From the NCBI GenBank assembly GCA_015680685.1, contig MNCI01022655.1, positions 850,052 through 914,051 on the forward strand: DNA of 64,000 nucleotides, written 5' to 3'. The position numbers and the translations under genes were made by a program. This document shows positions 1 through 11,980 of the stretch, one piece after another. Origin of the DNA: Gnetum montanum. Its lineage: Eukaryota > Streptophyta > Gnetopsida > Gnetales > Gnetaceae. How positions within the stretch are numbered: the first letter of the stretch is position 1; each line of letters opens with the position of its first letter. The notes below the pieces were generated by a model that saw only the letters and a list, made by a program, of their open reading frames with translations, searched no databases and was not told the DNA's origin.

Positions 1-1
1 G

Positions 2-2972
2 GGTCCTACCCTTCGTAAAACTGTATTAGGTCTAATGAAGGGGGATATAATCTATTTTCACCAACGATTCTCTAGAGCGTTGGCATTGTGCCAAGCTCGT
101 GGATGGTTGGATAAAGATTGGTCGGACCGGGGGCCAGTTTTCCCTCATGACTCTAGTCTAGGTAGCACATCCAAGTCTACAATGGGAGGTAAACGACAAT
201 GTCATTTGGATGTGCTAACGTGTTTTAATTGCCGAGAGTTATACTGACATGGCAATCTTATATTTCGTTTGCAGTTGATGCACCTCCTTGCAGGGATCCC
301 ATCGCAACAGGGAGAACTGAGAAAACACTGTCAATGAAGTTCGGGGAGGTGACTAAGGACCAAAAATGGTTATGCAACCATGCTTCGCCATCTATTGTTC
401 GCTGCTTGGACAATGCTAGCCTGATGAAGCTCTTCATGACCCTAAGTTCTGATGTATCAATAGGGGAAATGATTGGGATCGTGGATTCTTTTAATGAGTC
501 TATCTCGTACTATAGCACTCAGATTAAGGGTGTTAAGGTAGCTTTCCATCTATCACCAGAATTCTTTTCAAATTTATTTGGGGTACCGACAGATGGCATA
601 AATGTAGTTTCAGACAGAGCTCATAAAGTGCTTCATACGGTGTGCGAGTTGGAGGTTTGGTTGGGTCTGGCCAAGGGTGCCAAGGGGTTCTTGATGCAAG
701 GGAAAGCTAAGGTGGAGGAGGTAAATGAATTGTATCCCCTGTTTATGGCACGGGTGTTTCCCAAGACCCTTTCTCAGGTGCGGAGCCTTGGGGTTGAGGT
801 TGTGCATGTTATGCGAACTATTCTGGAGACTGGCATGCGCTATAACTGGGCTGAATTTCTGTTGTCGGGCATGCACAAGGAGATAGTGCAATTGTGCTCG
901 AATGTCGAGGTGCAATCCCACTTCACCTTCTCCTTCTTCACTAGTTACCTTCATTGCTTCACCAAGTTTTTGGTAGTCCATGCGAGTAACAAGTTTGTTC
1001 TACGGGATCGGGATCAACTATCCCGCCCATGGATCAACCACTTATTCGATACAGCCAAGTCCCAAGATGCACCTAAAGGCATCGACAAGTCTATGTCTAT
1101 TATGACCAGGGGATCATCGGGTACCTCCATTCATACTTGCGATAGTCTAGAATTAGAGCCAGATAATGTGCCCCTCACTGCAAGAAGGGCTGAGCGGGTT
1201 ATCAAAGAAATCGTGGGCCAGGCCAAAACAAAGCTGAAGAAACACGAACGCCCAACTAAGGAAGCTTCTAATGTGAGGGAGCCATGAGTAAAGCCCATAA
1301 GATTCAAGATGCCCGGTATGTAGACTTTACCCGTTTATTGTTTTATTGTTTTTGTTTTGTCCATAATTTTTCTTTTCAATTGCTTACATGTCACTGACGT
1401 CTTTGGCTTGGTTTGAGAAGTGAGAAAGCAGGTGCTAGAAACCATTACGGAGTAGGAGACAAACACAGAGAGGAATAATGAAGAGGAAAATGTAGACAAG
1501 GATCAGGGAGGAGGAATAGAGGAATTAAAGGAGAACACCACGGAAACTGAGCCATTGGATGACCAGGGTGGTGTCGAACAAATGTTCTGCAACTTTCTTC
1601 AGGGAGATCTGGATTTAGGCGACCCCCCAGAAGGTGACGAGGAGCGTGGTATGTTTTATTTTTATCTTATTTCAAGTTGCCCTGTTAGTTGTCATTTCTA
1701 CGGTATTTTATTTTCATATTTTCATTTTTCTCAGAAGAAGGGAGCGAAACCAGGATAGTGCGCTTAGATGTACCCATGAAGACAGTTCCCCCTGAGAGGA
1801 ACATTGAGGTTAGTTCTCGCACCCTTGAGCCATTCACTTGGTCAAAAATGCCAAGTAAGATGGATTTTGTGGCCAGAATCGTAGAAGAATTTGTCGAACG
1901 AATTCAGGAGACCCACCCCAAAATAGGTATAATGTTTTTAAATGGTTTGCCATTTTAGAGTGTCACGCCTTGTGTTTGTTGTCTTAACGTTTGATCTCTT
2001 CGTACACATAGGTGCCAAGTTGAGGTGGTATCCCTCCGAGGTGATTAGCATTGACAGTTTGCCTACCCTACCCCCAGAAGTGGAATAGGTACCAAGGCTG
2101 ATTTATGATGAGGTGGCGGAAAGCCTTGTCCATAACGCCAAGTCGGTGTGGACCTGTAGGTGATCCATCAAATAACTATGGTTGCAGATCCAGACAGAGG
2201 AGAAGGAAGTCTCCGAGTTATCAGCTGAACGCGACGACCTCAAAACTTGTTATGAATTTGCTTCGGCCCGATTGGTAGGTGATAGATCTTGGCAAACGTC
2301 CGAGATTACGTACAATAGATGTTGGAACTTGTTAAATCGCCATGCGTCACTAACTCGAAGGTTCGCGGAACGTAAAGCCCAGATAGACCTATTGAATATG
2401 AAATGCTAGGATTGGAAGGCATTTGCCTCCAAGGTGCGTAAGTGGGGGCAAGATGAGAAGAATCATAAGCACCACTATAAGAAACCATTGAAAGAAGTTT
2501 CTATAGAGAAATGACAACTTGAGATGTTCGTAGAGAGTTTGGACTTATGTTCTGCATTCGATACCTTTGCGGAGAACACCATAGTTGAGATGAAATCTCC
2601 TAAGAGGGTTATTACCACTACTTCTGGGGAAGTTACTATGGGTGAATTTCCTCTGAAACGTCCAGTCTGGTTGGCTGTTGATAAGGGAAAGGCCTTGGCA
2701 GACGTCGACCTAGGCCTTGGTGAGACAGATTGGGCTAGTGTTTCGGAGGAGGAAATCCTTCGTCGATTGGAGTTTGGTTTGGGGAGATCTCCTATAGTAA
2801 GTATTTTGTCATTGTGAACTTGATTTGCTAAAGACTGTTTGAAATTTTGACACTCTCTTGTTCTTATAATGGTTGTCTCATTTTGTATTTTCAGGATGAA
2901 GGTGGTGACGATGCTCAAGAGGCTGGCGCCGATGGATCAAAAGGGGATGATCCTCCCATCCCAGATGCTTAG
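2..2972 (+). pseudogene. Spliced accessory gene antisense to RE1, PMD/'plant transposon protein'-like
   Basis: The frame is open from base 2, so the 5' end is probably outside the window; the first ATG is at 35. Introns with GT..AG ends that keep the frame can be placed at 189-274, 1649-1734, 1927-2011 and 2797-2894. The second exon (275 to about 1272, with a good GTGAGG donor before the stop at 1285) is the largest. It includes FSNLFGVPTDG, which resembles plant-mobile-domain and 'putative plant transposon protein' families (tentative). Later exons are acidic, then Lys/Glu-rich and coiled-coil-like (2188-2500), ending in an Asp/Gly-rich tail with TAG at 2970. Stops in the exons near 1458, 2086, 2407 and 2512, and a damaged intron near 2160-2187, show decay. 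It runs opposite to gag-protease. The function is unknown; transposon accessory proteins of this placement occur in Tat elements. Confidence 0.65.
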
Positions 2973-3808
2973 TTTTTTTTTTGGAGTTTTGTCTTTGGGA
3001 ACTATGCTGACTCAAATTGATATGGAAATTGTAAATTGAAAACTTTGAGATAAATGGAGACTATTGACAATTATGATTGTACAGTATTGCATGTAAACAA
3101 TTTTTTTGTTGTATTGAGTTTGATTGCACACACGACATGAGAATGTAAAATATTTTGGTTTATTTTTTCATTTGTTCTAAGTGTAATATGCAGATGTAAT
3201 TATAAGAGAAGAAATGAAGCACAAGTGTGTGATCTAGTTTAAGGCCATTTCGGGCCCAATTGTAAACAAATAACATTTCAGATAATGCGGATGGGTTTCT
3301 TGGTTGACCGACCATTGTTGATCGTGGCTAGTTTTATGTCATTGTAGACATGCTAGTTTAACGTCTTTCGGACAGGGAGTGCAGTTTAATGTTTTTTTTT
3401 TGTTTTATTGTAGTTTAACGTCATTTCAAACATGCTATAGTTTAACGTCATTTTGGACTGGTTGAGATGGTATTATTTTAGGAATTTTTTGATGTTTTTC
3501 TTTTTAATGTTAGGCGATGTGTCAATGGGTACGATTTTGTATTCAGCGTCCCCTTCGCTGATTACATTAAATGGTAATTCGGCCCAAGGGATGTTTGATG
3601 GAATGGCTTCTACGTCAGTGTTTTTGGACATTTCAGTATTTGTGGCAAGTTCTATGTTAGTTTCTAATTGAGAAGGTCTATGTACAATGTCAGGCGTAGG
3701 TGTTTATGTTTTAGGTGGATTTGGATTACTGCCTACCGGTTATTTTTCGTTTATGTTGTTTCGGCTAGGCTTTTCAAGTTCAACCTATGAGCCTTGGTCC
3801 ATGTCCAT
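2973..3808 (-). repeat. RE1 interval with 25-29 bp TAGTTTAACGTC repeats
   Basis: This stretch lies between the protease stop and the antisense gene. TAGTTT-type cores occur at 3329, 3354, 3382 (as CAGTTT), 3411 and 3438, spaced 25-29 bp, with an extra copy at 3235. On the RE1 coding strand the core reads TTAAACTA. The part from 3808 to about 3480 may be a decayed C-terminal extension of the protease frame, since it is open for about 65 codons on the minus strand (3671-3470). No RT or integrase motifs are visible. The same core makes arrays in RE5 and RE6. Confidence 0.6.
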
Positions 3809-4789
3809 CTACGATGAAACAATAGGTGTAGCCATTTCCCCATGCATGATGATTTCACCACCCTCATAAGGTAGGTGAATTTCTTGATGTATGGGGGAGG
3901 AGACCGCTTTCAGTTGGGCCAACCAGTGTCTTCCTAATATCAGGTTGAATCCTGGCATTTCATCGACCACCACGAAGTCGGCAGATGTGGGAAACTGGTC
4001 CCCCGCTATGAAGTCTAAGGTTATTATGCCCTTGACCATCACACGTGACCCGTTAAATGATTTTAGACATGTAGTTGCAGTTGGCTTGATTGACTCCGTT
4101 AGCCCTAGTTGTTCAACGATAGGGTATGGTACCACATTCATAGCATCTCCATCGTCTACGTGGACCCTATGTATCTTGAACTGATTTATGCATATCGTTA
4201 TGAACATGGGGGTTGTTTTCACTTCACCTGTTTCCTTATCCACTTTAATGTTATCCTTGTGGAAGCTTAGTGGTTTGGACGTTGACCCTTGGGGCGAGGA
4301 CATTACCGCATGAATGGATGGTTCGTTTGGGGGCAAGTTCTTGCTTACTAGGATGGATGTTAACATGCGTACCAAAGCTTCACAATGTGTTTGAGATGTA
4401 AGAATCAAGTCATACAAGCTTAGTGACGTGTTTTTTTGCTTGAGTGCTTGGGTGACATGTGTCAAAGTTGTTGCCAAGTCTCTACTTTTGGGCGCGTTTG
4501 CATCAGTGGTGACTGGGTCTATTGGGCCCAACAGTTTTATTTCATGTTTCGTTGGTTTATCATTTTTGCTCGGGGCTGTTTTCTTAGGCGCATCGTGTTT
4601 GTCAAATGGTTCACCTTCATGTCCTACGTTTGGTTGACTGTTAGGCGGTGTTATGGGTATGACGTTAAGTGGAGTGGGTTTAGGTGGCCCCACGGCTAAC
4701 CATTGACGCTCCTTCTCCAAGCATTCACGTGTAAGCCTATCCGCTAAGCATTCTCGTGTGTGGCGTGGAGGTGGGACGGGTCTGGCCAT
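3809..4789 (-). CDS. RE1 aspartic protease region, 326 codons open
   Basis: This is the longest undamaged frame of RE1. Residues 1-140 form a Pro/Lys-rich linker, then comes a conserved block with LVRMLTSIL, then the retropepsin-like domain at about 190-315. The active-site segment is HVDDGDAMNVVPYPIV, so the usual D[S/T]G triad reads DDG. The C-terminal motif FNLILGRHWL matches the ILG motif of retroviral-type proteases. The protease would process the Gag-Pro polyprotein within the virus-like particle. It is normally made as part of a longer polyprotein, so the ATG at 4789 is only the first Met of an open stretch after damage. The frame ends at a stop at 3809 with no RT following. RE2, RE5 and RE6 carry homologous but broken copies. 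Confidence 0.75.
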   Translation of the reverse strand: MARPVPPPRHTRECLADRLTRECLEKERQWLAVGPPKPTPLNVIPITPPNSQPNVGHEGEPFDKHDAPKKTAPSKNDKPTKHEIKLLGPIDPVTTDANAPKSRDLATTLTHVTQALKQKNTSLSLYDLILTSQTHCEALVRMLTSILVSKNLPPNEPSIHAVMSSPQGSTSKPLSFHKDNIKVDKETGEVKTTPMFITICINQFKIHRVHVDDGDAMNVVPYPIVEQLGLTESIKPTATTCLKSFNGSRVMVKGIITLDFIAGDQFPTSADFVVVDEMPGFNLILGRHWLAQLKAVSSPIHQEIHLPYEGGEIIMHGEMATPIVSS

Positions 4790-6877
4790 CCAGTGTTGCT
4801 AAGCTTAGGTTCTGAACGAGTTGACAGAACTGATCATGTCTCTGGATGGCCGCAGGGGATAACTATTTGTGTTTCATTAACCCAGCCTTCAGGAGTTGAT
4901 TGAAGAGCTAGGATGGCTTCATAGGTAATGGCGTATATTGAGAGGGTTCTTTCCACTCAAAATTTCTCGTAGGACATTGTGTTGGGTTTTGCGATGATGA
5001 TGATTCCGGTATAGTCACGGGTGTAGGTCTAGTATAGTTAGTAGGGGCTGCTGGCAGTTTGTTTGGTTGTTGCATTTCCGCGATTGCCACTATAGCTGCC
5101 TTAGCCTTCTGTTTATCTTTTTTACTATGTTGATTTTTAAAGGCTAAGTATGCAGGGTCATGGCTGTTTTGGGCTACCTCTTTTATATTTTTGATTTGCA
5201 CAAAGGCTTGGTTAAGATTACGTGCATTAAGACAGTATAATTTGGATTTGAAGAAGTCATTAACGGCCCCCTTTAGAATTGTAAGTAGATATGTCTAGGG
5301 AATCGGCTCGTGTAACTCATTGAGAGTGACACTCCATCTCTGAATGAATTTTTGTACAGGTTCAAGGGGTGCTTGTTTAACCTATATGAGGTTGTCCAAT
5401 GTCACTTTAGGTTTCAAGTTGTATTTGAACCTGGTCACGAACTAATGTAACAACTCCTCCAAGCAAAATATAGAATTTCTTGGCAGGGCTCAGTACCAAT
5501 CGAGTGCTCTCCCTGTGAGGGACATAGGGAACACTCACAAAATGGCATGGGGCCATGCCTAAACTAACTCACATTCTAACCTAAACATTATGAGATGTGC
5601 ATTGGGGTCCATTTTCCCATTATATTTAGTTAGTGTTGGCAACAAAATGCCTTTGGAAAAGGTTAGAGGTGGGATGGAGGGACTGATGGGGTCATCGTGG
5701 TAGAAGTCCACTACCTTCAGCTCTCCGTCGGCAGCCGTGTTGAGGCGCTTTACCTTGTCAATAAGTTCTTGCATTAATTTTTTGGCATCTACCCAGTCTT
5801 GGACACTCGATGACATGGCAGATTAAGGTTGTGGTATATTGTACAGGTTAGAGTATTGGATGGTGGGTTGAAAGGCTGAAAGCTGTGCGGTTGGCGATTG
5901 TGCTTGCGGGATGTTTATAGTATGGGGCAGGAGGGACGACATATTGTAGGTGGGAGGTTGTTGTTGCTACGGTTGCGGTTGTACCTGGGGAACATTGGCT
6001 GGTGGAATCATATGAGGTGGTACGTGGTGGTAAGAGGGTTGATGTGATGGCACACCCATCACTGCCCATTTTCCAGCTACGTTTTGTGGAGGAACCCCCT
6101 GTTGGGTTACAACGGTGGAAGGGGCCCCATGCATTTGGATGTGGGGGATGTAGTGGGCGAACGTGGATGCTGGTATAACATGCGGCATCCCTATCACTCG
6201 AGGCACGAAGGCTGCTCCCATGTTATTGTGCGGGGTTGGTGGTTGCGAAGATGGGCCGGCTGCTACAGCGGGAATGATAGCAAGAGGGAGTGTGTTGAAT
6301 TGCGGGTTGGTAACTGGAGGAACATGAACCAGTGCAGATGTTTCTGGTGGAGGTGCTCGCGCCTGGGTGAACCTAAGGGGTTGGAGGGGCATGCCTTCCC
6401 CTGTTCCTGGATGAAACATGGGGTTGATATGGGTTTGTGGACTGAGGGTATGATAGGAGTCTTCGTGCTCGGATTGGGCACCGAACTCATCCTCCTCTTC
6501 CAATTGGAAATCTATCGTAGGCTGATCCAACAACTGGCTCCTTTGCAGGAGGATTCATGTGACGAGCTCTGAGTATTATTCCAAAACAGGGATTATATTG
6601 TACGAGAAAGGGATGAACTCACATCCCCCCTGTAGAAGAGTTCATACTGCCTCTTTCCCTCCATTTCGGCTCAATCTACTGCCAGACCAGCTTGTATCTT
6701 CACACGTATGAAGTTATACTGGTCCTGGGTTGTAATGTTAGAGGTTGGATCCCTCCCTTGCAACCTTAGGAACCGACAGGGCCCCGCTGTGGGTTGTGCC
6801 ACGGGCTGTTGGACGGCCATGGTGCCCACGACGTCGGTGACTTGAGTGCTTGTAGTGGTGGTGTTTACAGGGTTCAT
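4790..6877 (-). pseudogene. RE1 gag, broken, zinc knuckle missing
   Basis: A start codon at 6875-6877 opens a short N-terminal stretch (MNPVNT..) ending at 6671. A proline-rich stretch follows (6533-5967), then the Gag core starts at 5816 and contains FYHDDPISPSIPPL. The core continues with interrupting stops to about 5280, with a Lys-rich, nucleic-acid-binding-like segment at 5201-4908. Gag forms the particle shell and packages RNA. Compared with RE2, the segment with the CX2C-type zinc knuckle between TPLPMKPS (near 4915) and the protease linker is absent, apparently deleted. Several in-frame stops and at least one frameshift make it non-functional. Confidence 0.75.
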
Positions 6878-7491
6878 GATAACCTATTGAGGCTATAACA
6901 TGAGGTAGAGGCGCGAAATTAGTGTACCTAGTACAACGTAAACTTAGGTGGTAACGTGCAGTGTATATGCTTCAATGTCCAGCGTATAGTGTCAACGTAG
7001 ACAGTGTATAGGAATGGAGCGTATAAGGTCAGTGTAACCAAGCCTACAGCTTAAGGAGTGTAGCGTATACGCTAGACAGCGTATACAGCGTAAGGATTAC
7101 AGCGTATGAAGTATGGTATAAATGAACAGCAGTGTAAACAAGTTTGCAGCGTAAACAGAATCTCAGAGAAAGTATGCAGCGTAGACAAAATCTACGGCGT
7201 GAAAAGTGTAGTGTAAATGGATAGCAGCGTAGACAAGTCTATAGTGTACAAATGTGCAGCGTGAACTTTGCGATGGCATATGTGAGGAGCGTAAACAAGG
7301 TTTTATATGCTGCGTAAATCGTGCATCGTATATGTTGTAGCGTAGACGCTAGGAGTTCTGCGGATAAAGTTCACGTAGGGTTGACAGCGTAGACGCTGGA
7401 AGACTTGTAGAGGGTGAGTTTTGAACAGGGCAGCATAAACGCTTATTAGCGTAGATGTTGGGGAGCGTGCAGGTAAGATTTTAGATGGAGG
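6878..7491 (-). repeat. RE1 5' leader rich in GCGTA palindrome half-sites
   Basis: This is the untranslated stretch between primer-binding site and gag start. It contains more than fifteen copies of (A/C)AGCGTA(A/G/T)AC variants, irregularly spaced by about 15-45 bp; some form the perfect palindrome AGCGTATACGCT (near 7065-7080). The same sequence is dense in the adjoining LTR (8210-8600). The leader has no convincing long ORF. Confidence 0.6.
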
Positions 7492-7508
7492 CCCTCCTTC
7501 TAGCACTA
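7492..7508 (-). promoter_or_regulatory. RE1 primer-binding site
   Basis: The minus strand reads TAGTGCTAGAAGGAGGG ten bases after the LTR end. It matches RE2 (TGGTGCTAGAAGGAGG) apart from one G-to-A change. The priming tRNA is not identified. Confidence 0.7.
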
Positions 7509-7518
7509 ATTTCTATAC

Positions 7519-8739
7519 TGCCTGAAATCGTCGGCCTCCGGCTGGAAGGAAACAAAGACCATGGGATCATAGGACGTGCACAGAAGACCCTACCTTCACC
7601 TGAGGGCAAGCTAGAATGAATGAAAGTAGAGCACCTTGGGTGGTTCGCACGTGGATCAGATAAGGATTTCCCCGAACGTACACCGAAGTTCTATACGCTG
7701 GGTTATACGTAAACGGTGTAGCGAGCATAAACAAAGCGTAAACAACCAACCAATGCAAATAGAACATAAACGTAAATAGGCGTAAACAGAGTACGTATAA
7801 GAATTAATGAAAACTGTAAATGATTATGGGAAGAAAATTTAACAATGGCATTACAAAATGAAAGTACAATGCACCAGTCTAATGCAGTTGTGAATGGAAC
7901 ACAAGGCGGACGAAAGCCCCGGTGGGTGCAGGGAGGATTGCGGCTGGTTCACTGTAAGCACAGTGTAGAGGCTGTATCCTCAACGTACATAGTTGCCTAG
8001 CATAAAAGGTTTTGTGCTTTGGTTCTTAGTGTCTCTATTCTCTGGTGTGCTCCGGGAATTTGCCAACCATTCAGGATTTTGTCAAAATTTGGGGTTTTAT
8101 ACAGGTTTTGACGGCAGACTCAGGTGGGGCGACACGTGGCATGTTGACCAGGTGCAAGGGCATAAAATTTACAAGTGCACAATATGTTACATTTGTTGGG
8201 CATATATGCTGTGGCGAGCATAGACTATGGGCGTATACGCTGGGCGTATATGCTGAAGGTGCTGGGCATATGCGGACTTAGGCGTAGATGTCGTGGACGC
8301 TGGCATATACGTTGGTAGATGCGAAGCATATACGCTGGGCATATATGCTGGTGGATGCGAAGCATATACGCTGGTGCGCTGCTTCCTTGTACCAATTCTT
8401 GCTCTGTAGTGCTATTTTCATGCTATCTTTGGATGTTTCATGTCGAACGTCTGCATCTGTTGTACCTACTGAGCGTACATGTGAGACGTGTATGCTGGTC
8501 GTCTATGTTGTACGTCTACGCCGGGCATGTACGCTAGGCGTATACGCTGTGACTTTGAGCGTATACACTGGGAATGTACACTTGGGCATATACGTTGGAA
8601 CTACAAACTTAGTAAAAATTAAGCATCTAATCTCTGAAGTTGCCATGTTTTGCACCAAATGTAGCTGTGGCCATCTGGGGGTCCCAGGGACCTGCTTGGT
8701 GTTGGACAAGTACTAAGCTCCAAATTTTGTGGTGTTTCA
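7519..8739 (-). repeat. RE1 5' LTR
   Basis: The minus strand begins TGAAACACCAC at 8739, the same start as RE5, RE6 and the solo LTR, and ends at 7519 with ..CA (plus strand TGCCTGAAATCG, comparable with TGTGACAAAAAATG of RE2). It holds many GCGTATACGC or GCATATACGCTGG palindromic motifs between 8210 and 8600. Open frames across 7993-8716 come from this repeat structure and do not resemble a protein. The partner LTR is outside the window, so the length of 1221 bp is not cross-checked. Confidence 0.75.
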
Positions 8740-11700
8740 CACAATAGGGAAGGGGATGACATTTTTGATAGCTCCATCATCAATGTGTACCCTTTGAATC
8801 TAGTGTTGGCTGACCAGAATTATGATGAAAAGTAGTGCCATGGTCACCTGACCCCTCTTAGGATATTTCCTAATGGCTTCATCGTTGAAAGTCAATTGGG
8901 ATGGCTCAAGCTTTGTAGGTGCAGTGGGAAGCATGACCAAGTGGATTGCTTCCTCTTCTTCTGGCATGTCTTCGTTGACTAGAATCGATGTCAACATGCA
9001 GATCAGAGCCTCGTGATGAGCGACAGACATTGCAATCAAGTCATATAGGCTCAGTGTACTGTTTTTGTATTTTAGATCTTGCTTGACCTAAGTGAGGGCA
9101 TCTAAAAGGTCTTGGCCAGACCCCTATTTGGCACTTTCCTCTTCTTTGACTTGTCCTAGAAGAGGAATTTCCCAAGGAGGGGCAACTTCGGATCTAGGTT
9201 CAGACCCTTTTTGGTAGGATGGCATGGACTACGTTATTATAGCAACATTTGTCTTTGGTGACAAAGGCGTAGACATGGGGGGCAAAGATGTAGGCTTGGT
9301 AATGCCTTGCGTGGTATTCCCCTTTAATGCCTCACTTGCAAAACACACTTCTCATTTTTTAGGATGAGAAGGTTGTTCAGCTATCTTATGCAGGGCAGGG
9401 GCTATCGAAGGAGTCGTCCCCCAAATGATGAAAGGAGCTAATGATGTTAGTTGGAAAAGTAGCATGGTTTCACTAATAGGTGGCATGGAAATGGACATCT
9501 GTGGAGGGACTCTCAGGATGAATGGTTGTTGTGAGCTTTGATTAGCCGCTCATGGTGTTGGTGCACTATGTTGAGGCACATGAATCATGAATGGCTACTG
9601 GGGTGGCTTGGCATCACTGTCAATACCGATGGCATTGATGACGTAACCAACATTTTTGGTGTTGAGGGGGTTTGTGTAGACATGCTTTCATCCAACACCA
9701 GGTCTCCCTAGTCGATCAATCTCTGGATGTCATCCTGCAACACCAAACAGTAATTCGTGTTGACCACACTATTGGTGGTATTCACAAAACCTATCTAGCC
9801 AGAAATCCTTAGGAACTGAGGGCTCATTGGGTAGGGCCGAAGAGGGGTTCCTAAGGAGCTTGTAGTAGTGTTGATGTCTCCTAATTGCTTCTTCCAACAT
9901 CTGCTTCTGTTGAATGTGCCCCACTACTAGTAGTTGCTTCAAAAGTTTTGAGGTATTGAGAGGTAGTGGGGTGTACTTTGAGTGATCTTTACGCTCAAAG
10001 TTTGGTTTGGGTTGCACAGATGTCTCAGGTGCGGGAATTGGAGGTTGCAACATGTTGACCTACTTGGGCATGGGGTTAGCTGTGGGTACAACTGATTTTT
10101 TGTTTCTCTTGTTACCGTTGTTACTAGGTCTGGGGTTGGCCTCGATTGCCACAGTGGCCATTGTGGTTGTTGAGGCTTTACCCTTGTCCTTCTTTGTGAA
10201 GGTGTTTTTGTAAGCAATGTAGGTCGAGTCTTTACTTGCCTTGGGCACATCTTGTATACTCTTAGTTTGAGTGAAGGATTAACTAAGAGTGTGAGGGGTG
10301 AGGTAGTACATTTTAGACTTGATAAAGTTATTCACTACATCCTTAAAGATGGCCAAAAAGTGGGCCTCCGTGATGGGCTTGCGGATTTCTTTAAGGGTCA
10401 CGCTCCAACGTTGGATGAATTTCTAGAATGGTTCTAGAGGCTCCTGCTTCACGCCCATCAACTGGTCTAGTGTGATCTTCGAATTTAAGTTATATTTGAA
10501 GCACATCATGAAATGGGTCAAAATCTCTTCTAGGGTTGAAATAGATGAGTGTGGCAATGCACGGTACCAATCTAAGGCTCTCCTAGCTAGGGACATGGCA
10601 AAGACACGAATGATTGTGTGTGGCCATTGTTGCAATAGAAGAGACTCAAACCTAAAGGTAACTAGATGTGCATTATGATCCCCCTCCCCATCGTACTTCA
10701 TGAAATGTGGGAGAGACATCCTTGGGGGTAACATCAGAGCAGGGATTGAAGGGCTAATGGGGTCATCTTGGTAAAAGTCCATAACTTGTACCATGTCAGA
10801 CCCGATAGCCTTGAGGCGTTTAATTTCCTCAGTGAGGGTTTGGATGAGCTGGAATGCTTGATCCAAACCCTACGATGGTGTAGGTGGTTGGGGAACTACT
10901 GAGGTAACCCCCATCTATGGAATGGTAGGGGTGGCTTCGTGACCCATCGGGGGTACCATTGGGGTAGCCCCTGCAAGTGGTGTTGCTTGCACTATCCACC
11001 ACCCGATAGGTCGTGTGGTTGGAGTAGTAACTGCAGGTTATGCCATTGGATAGACCACTTGTGTCACTAGTGAAATAGACCATAACCCCATATTGGGTTG
11101 TACCATTCGCAGGGTTTGGTAGGTTTAAGGTGAACATAATGATACATTTGCGATGGTTGTGGAATAGGCGAAGAAGTGAATGGGGTCCACCACGTGGATG
11201 GGCCTGGGTCCACCACAGTGGATGGAATAGACATGAATGTAGGAATCAAAATGAGAGTTGCGTATGACTGCAAAGTAGGTATAGTGTGAACATGAAGCAT
11301 GATATCCATGATTGGTGTGTGACGTGCTACAGGAATGGGCTACTCAACAGTTTGTGGTGGCATAGTTGCTATAAATGAAACAAGAGAATAAGGGCATTGA
11401 TACGCTAGGAAGGTGACATGGCTACCCATTATGGCTATAGTTGTAGGCTATGGGAGTGTAGGTGTGATGATAAAGGGAGTGGTGATAGACAATGGGTTGG
11501 CCCAAAAGGACTGGGTAAGAGGGACAGGAACGAGGTTTGTTGGACCTCCCTCATCGGATTGGGAATCGAGTTTCTCCTATCCATCTTAAAAAGCATCATC
11601 CTAGTTAGACACCATGTATTGTTGCTCCCTAAGCCTAGCCAACTAGATTAGTTGGTCTAGAAGCCTTTGGTTTATCTGCGTCAAAGGTATGGAATCGTTG

Positions 11701-11980
11701 GGAGTAGGAACAAATTCCTTCCTATTGTAGTAAGCGAACTCAAAGCTACGTTTGCCCTCGAATTCGTGTACATCCAAAGACAGGTTTTCCTAAACCTTTA
11801 CATAGAGGAATTTATAGTATTCATGTTCTAGGCCAAGCCCTCAGGTCCCCAATTTTGGATCCTGAGGGATCGACAAGTTTCTAGCATTGGGTTCAGCACT
11901 TGTTCGGCACCAATGGTGCCTTGAACTATGATGGGAACCTCAATGTTGAAGGTGTTAGCAACAGTAGTTGTAGAAGTCAT
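8740..11980 (-). pseudogene. RE2 gag-protease, broken, interrupted by RE1
   Basis: The Gag start codon is at 11978-11980, followed by an N-terminal part full of stops. The Gag core is open at 10866-10423 with FYQDDPISPSIPAL and a PF03732-like Gag segment. A Lys-rich stretch (10250-9939) and a zinc knuckle beginning FCEYHQ (near 9775) follow; a stop and a frameshift split the knuckle from its second half (TNYCLVLQDD, near 9740). The linker to protease includes LICMLTSIL (8990). The protease active site HIDDGAIKNVIPFPIV then runs directly into the RE1 LTR at 8740/8739. Gag assembles particles and binds RNA; protease matures the polyprotein. No part is intact. Confidence 0.75.

Larger units (their letters stand above)
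1..8739 (-). mobile_element. RE1: gag-protease LTR retrotransposon, 3' end beyond left edge
   Basis: Read on the minus strand, the order is 5' LTR (8739 to 7519), primer-binding site, leader, gag (from 6877), protease (to 3809), a short-repeat interval, then an accessory gene on the opposite strand. The 3' LTR lies outside the window. No RT, RNase H or integrase is seen between protease and the accessory gene. Opposite-strand or same-strand extra ORFs downstream of the coding region are known from the Tat lineage of Ty3/gypsy elements, so kinship with Tat is a reasonable guess. Bases just above 8739 belong to RE2 protease, so RE1 inserted into RE2. Confidence 0.85.

Noticed and set aside
3453-3869. 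Plus-strand frames of 60-72 codons after the antisense gene
   Set aside because: They oppose the decayed end of the protease frame and the TTAAACTA array and have no splice link to the antisense gene.
7993-8716. Overlapping plus- and minus-strand open frames of 68-142 codons
   Set aside because: They lie inside the RE1 LTR and arise from repeated GCATATACGCTGG-type units; no protein family resemblance.
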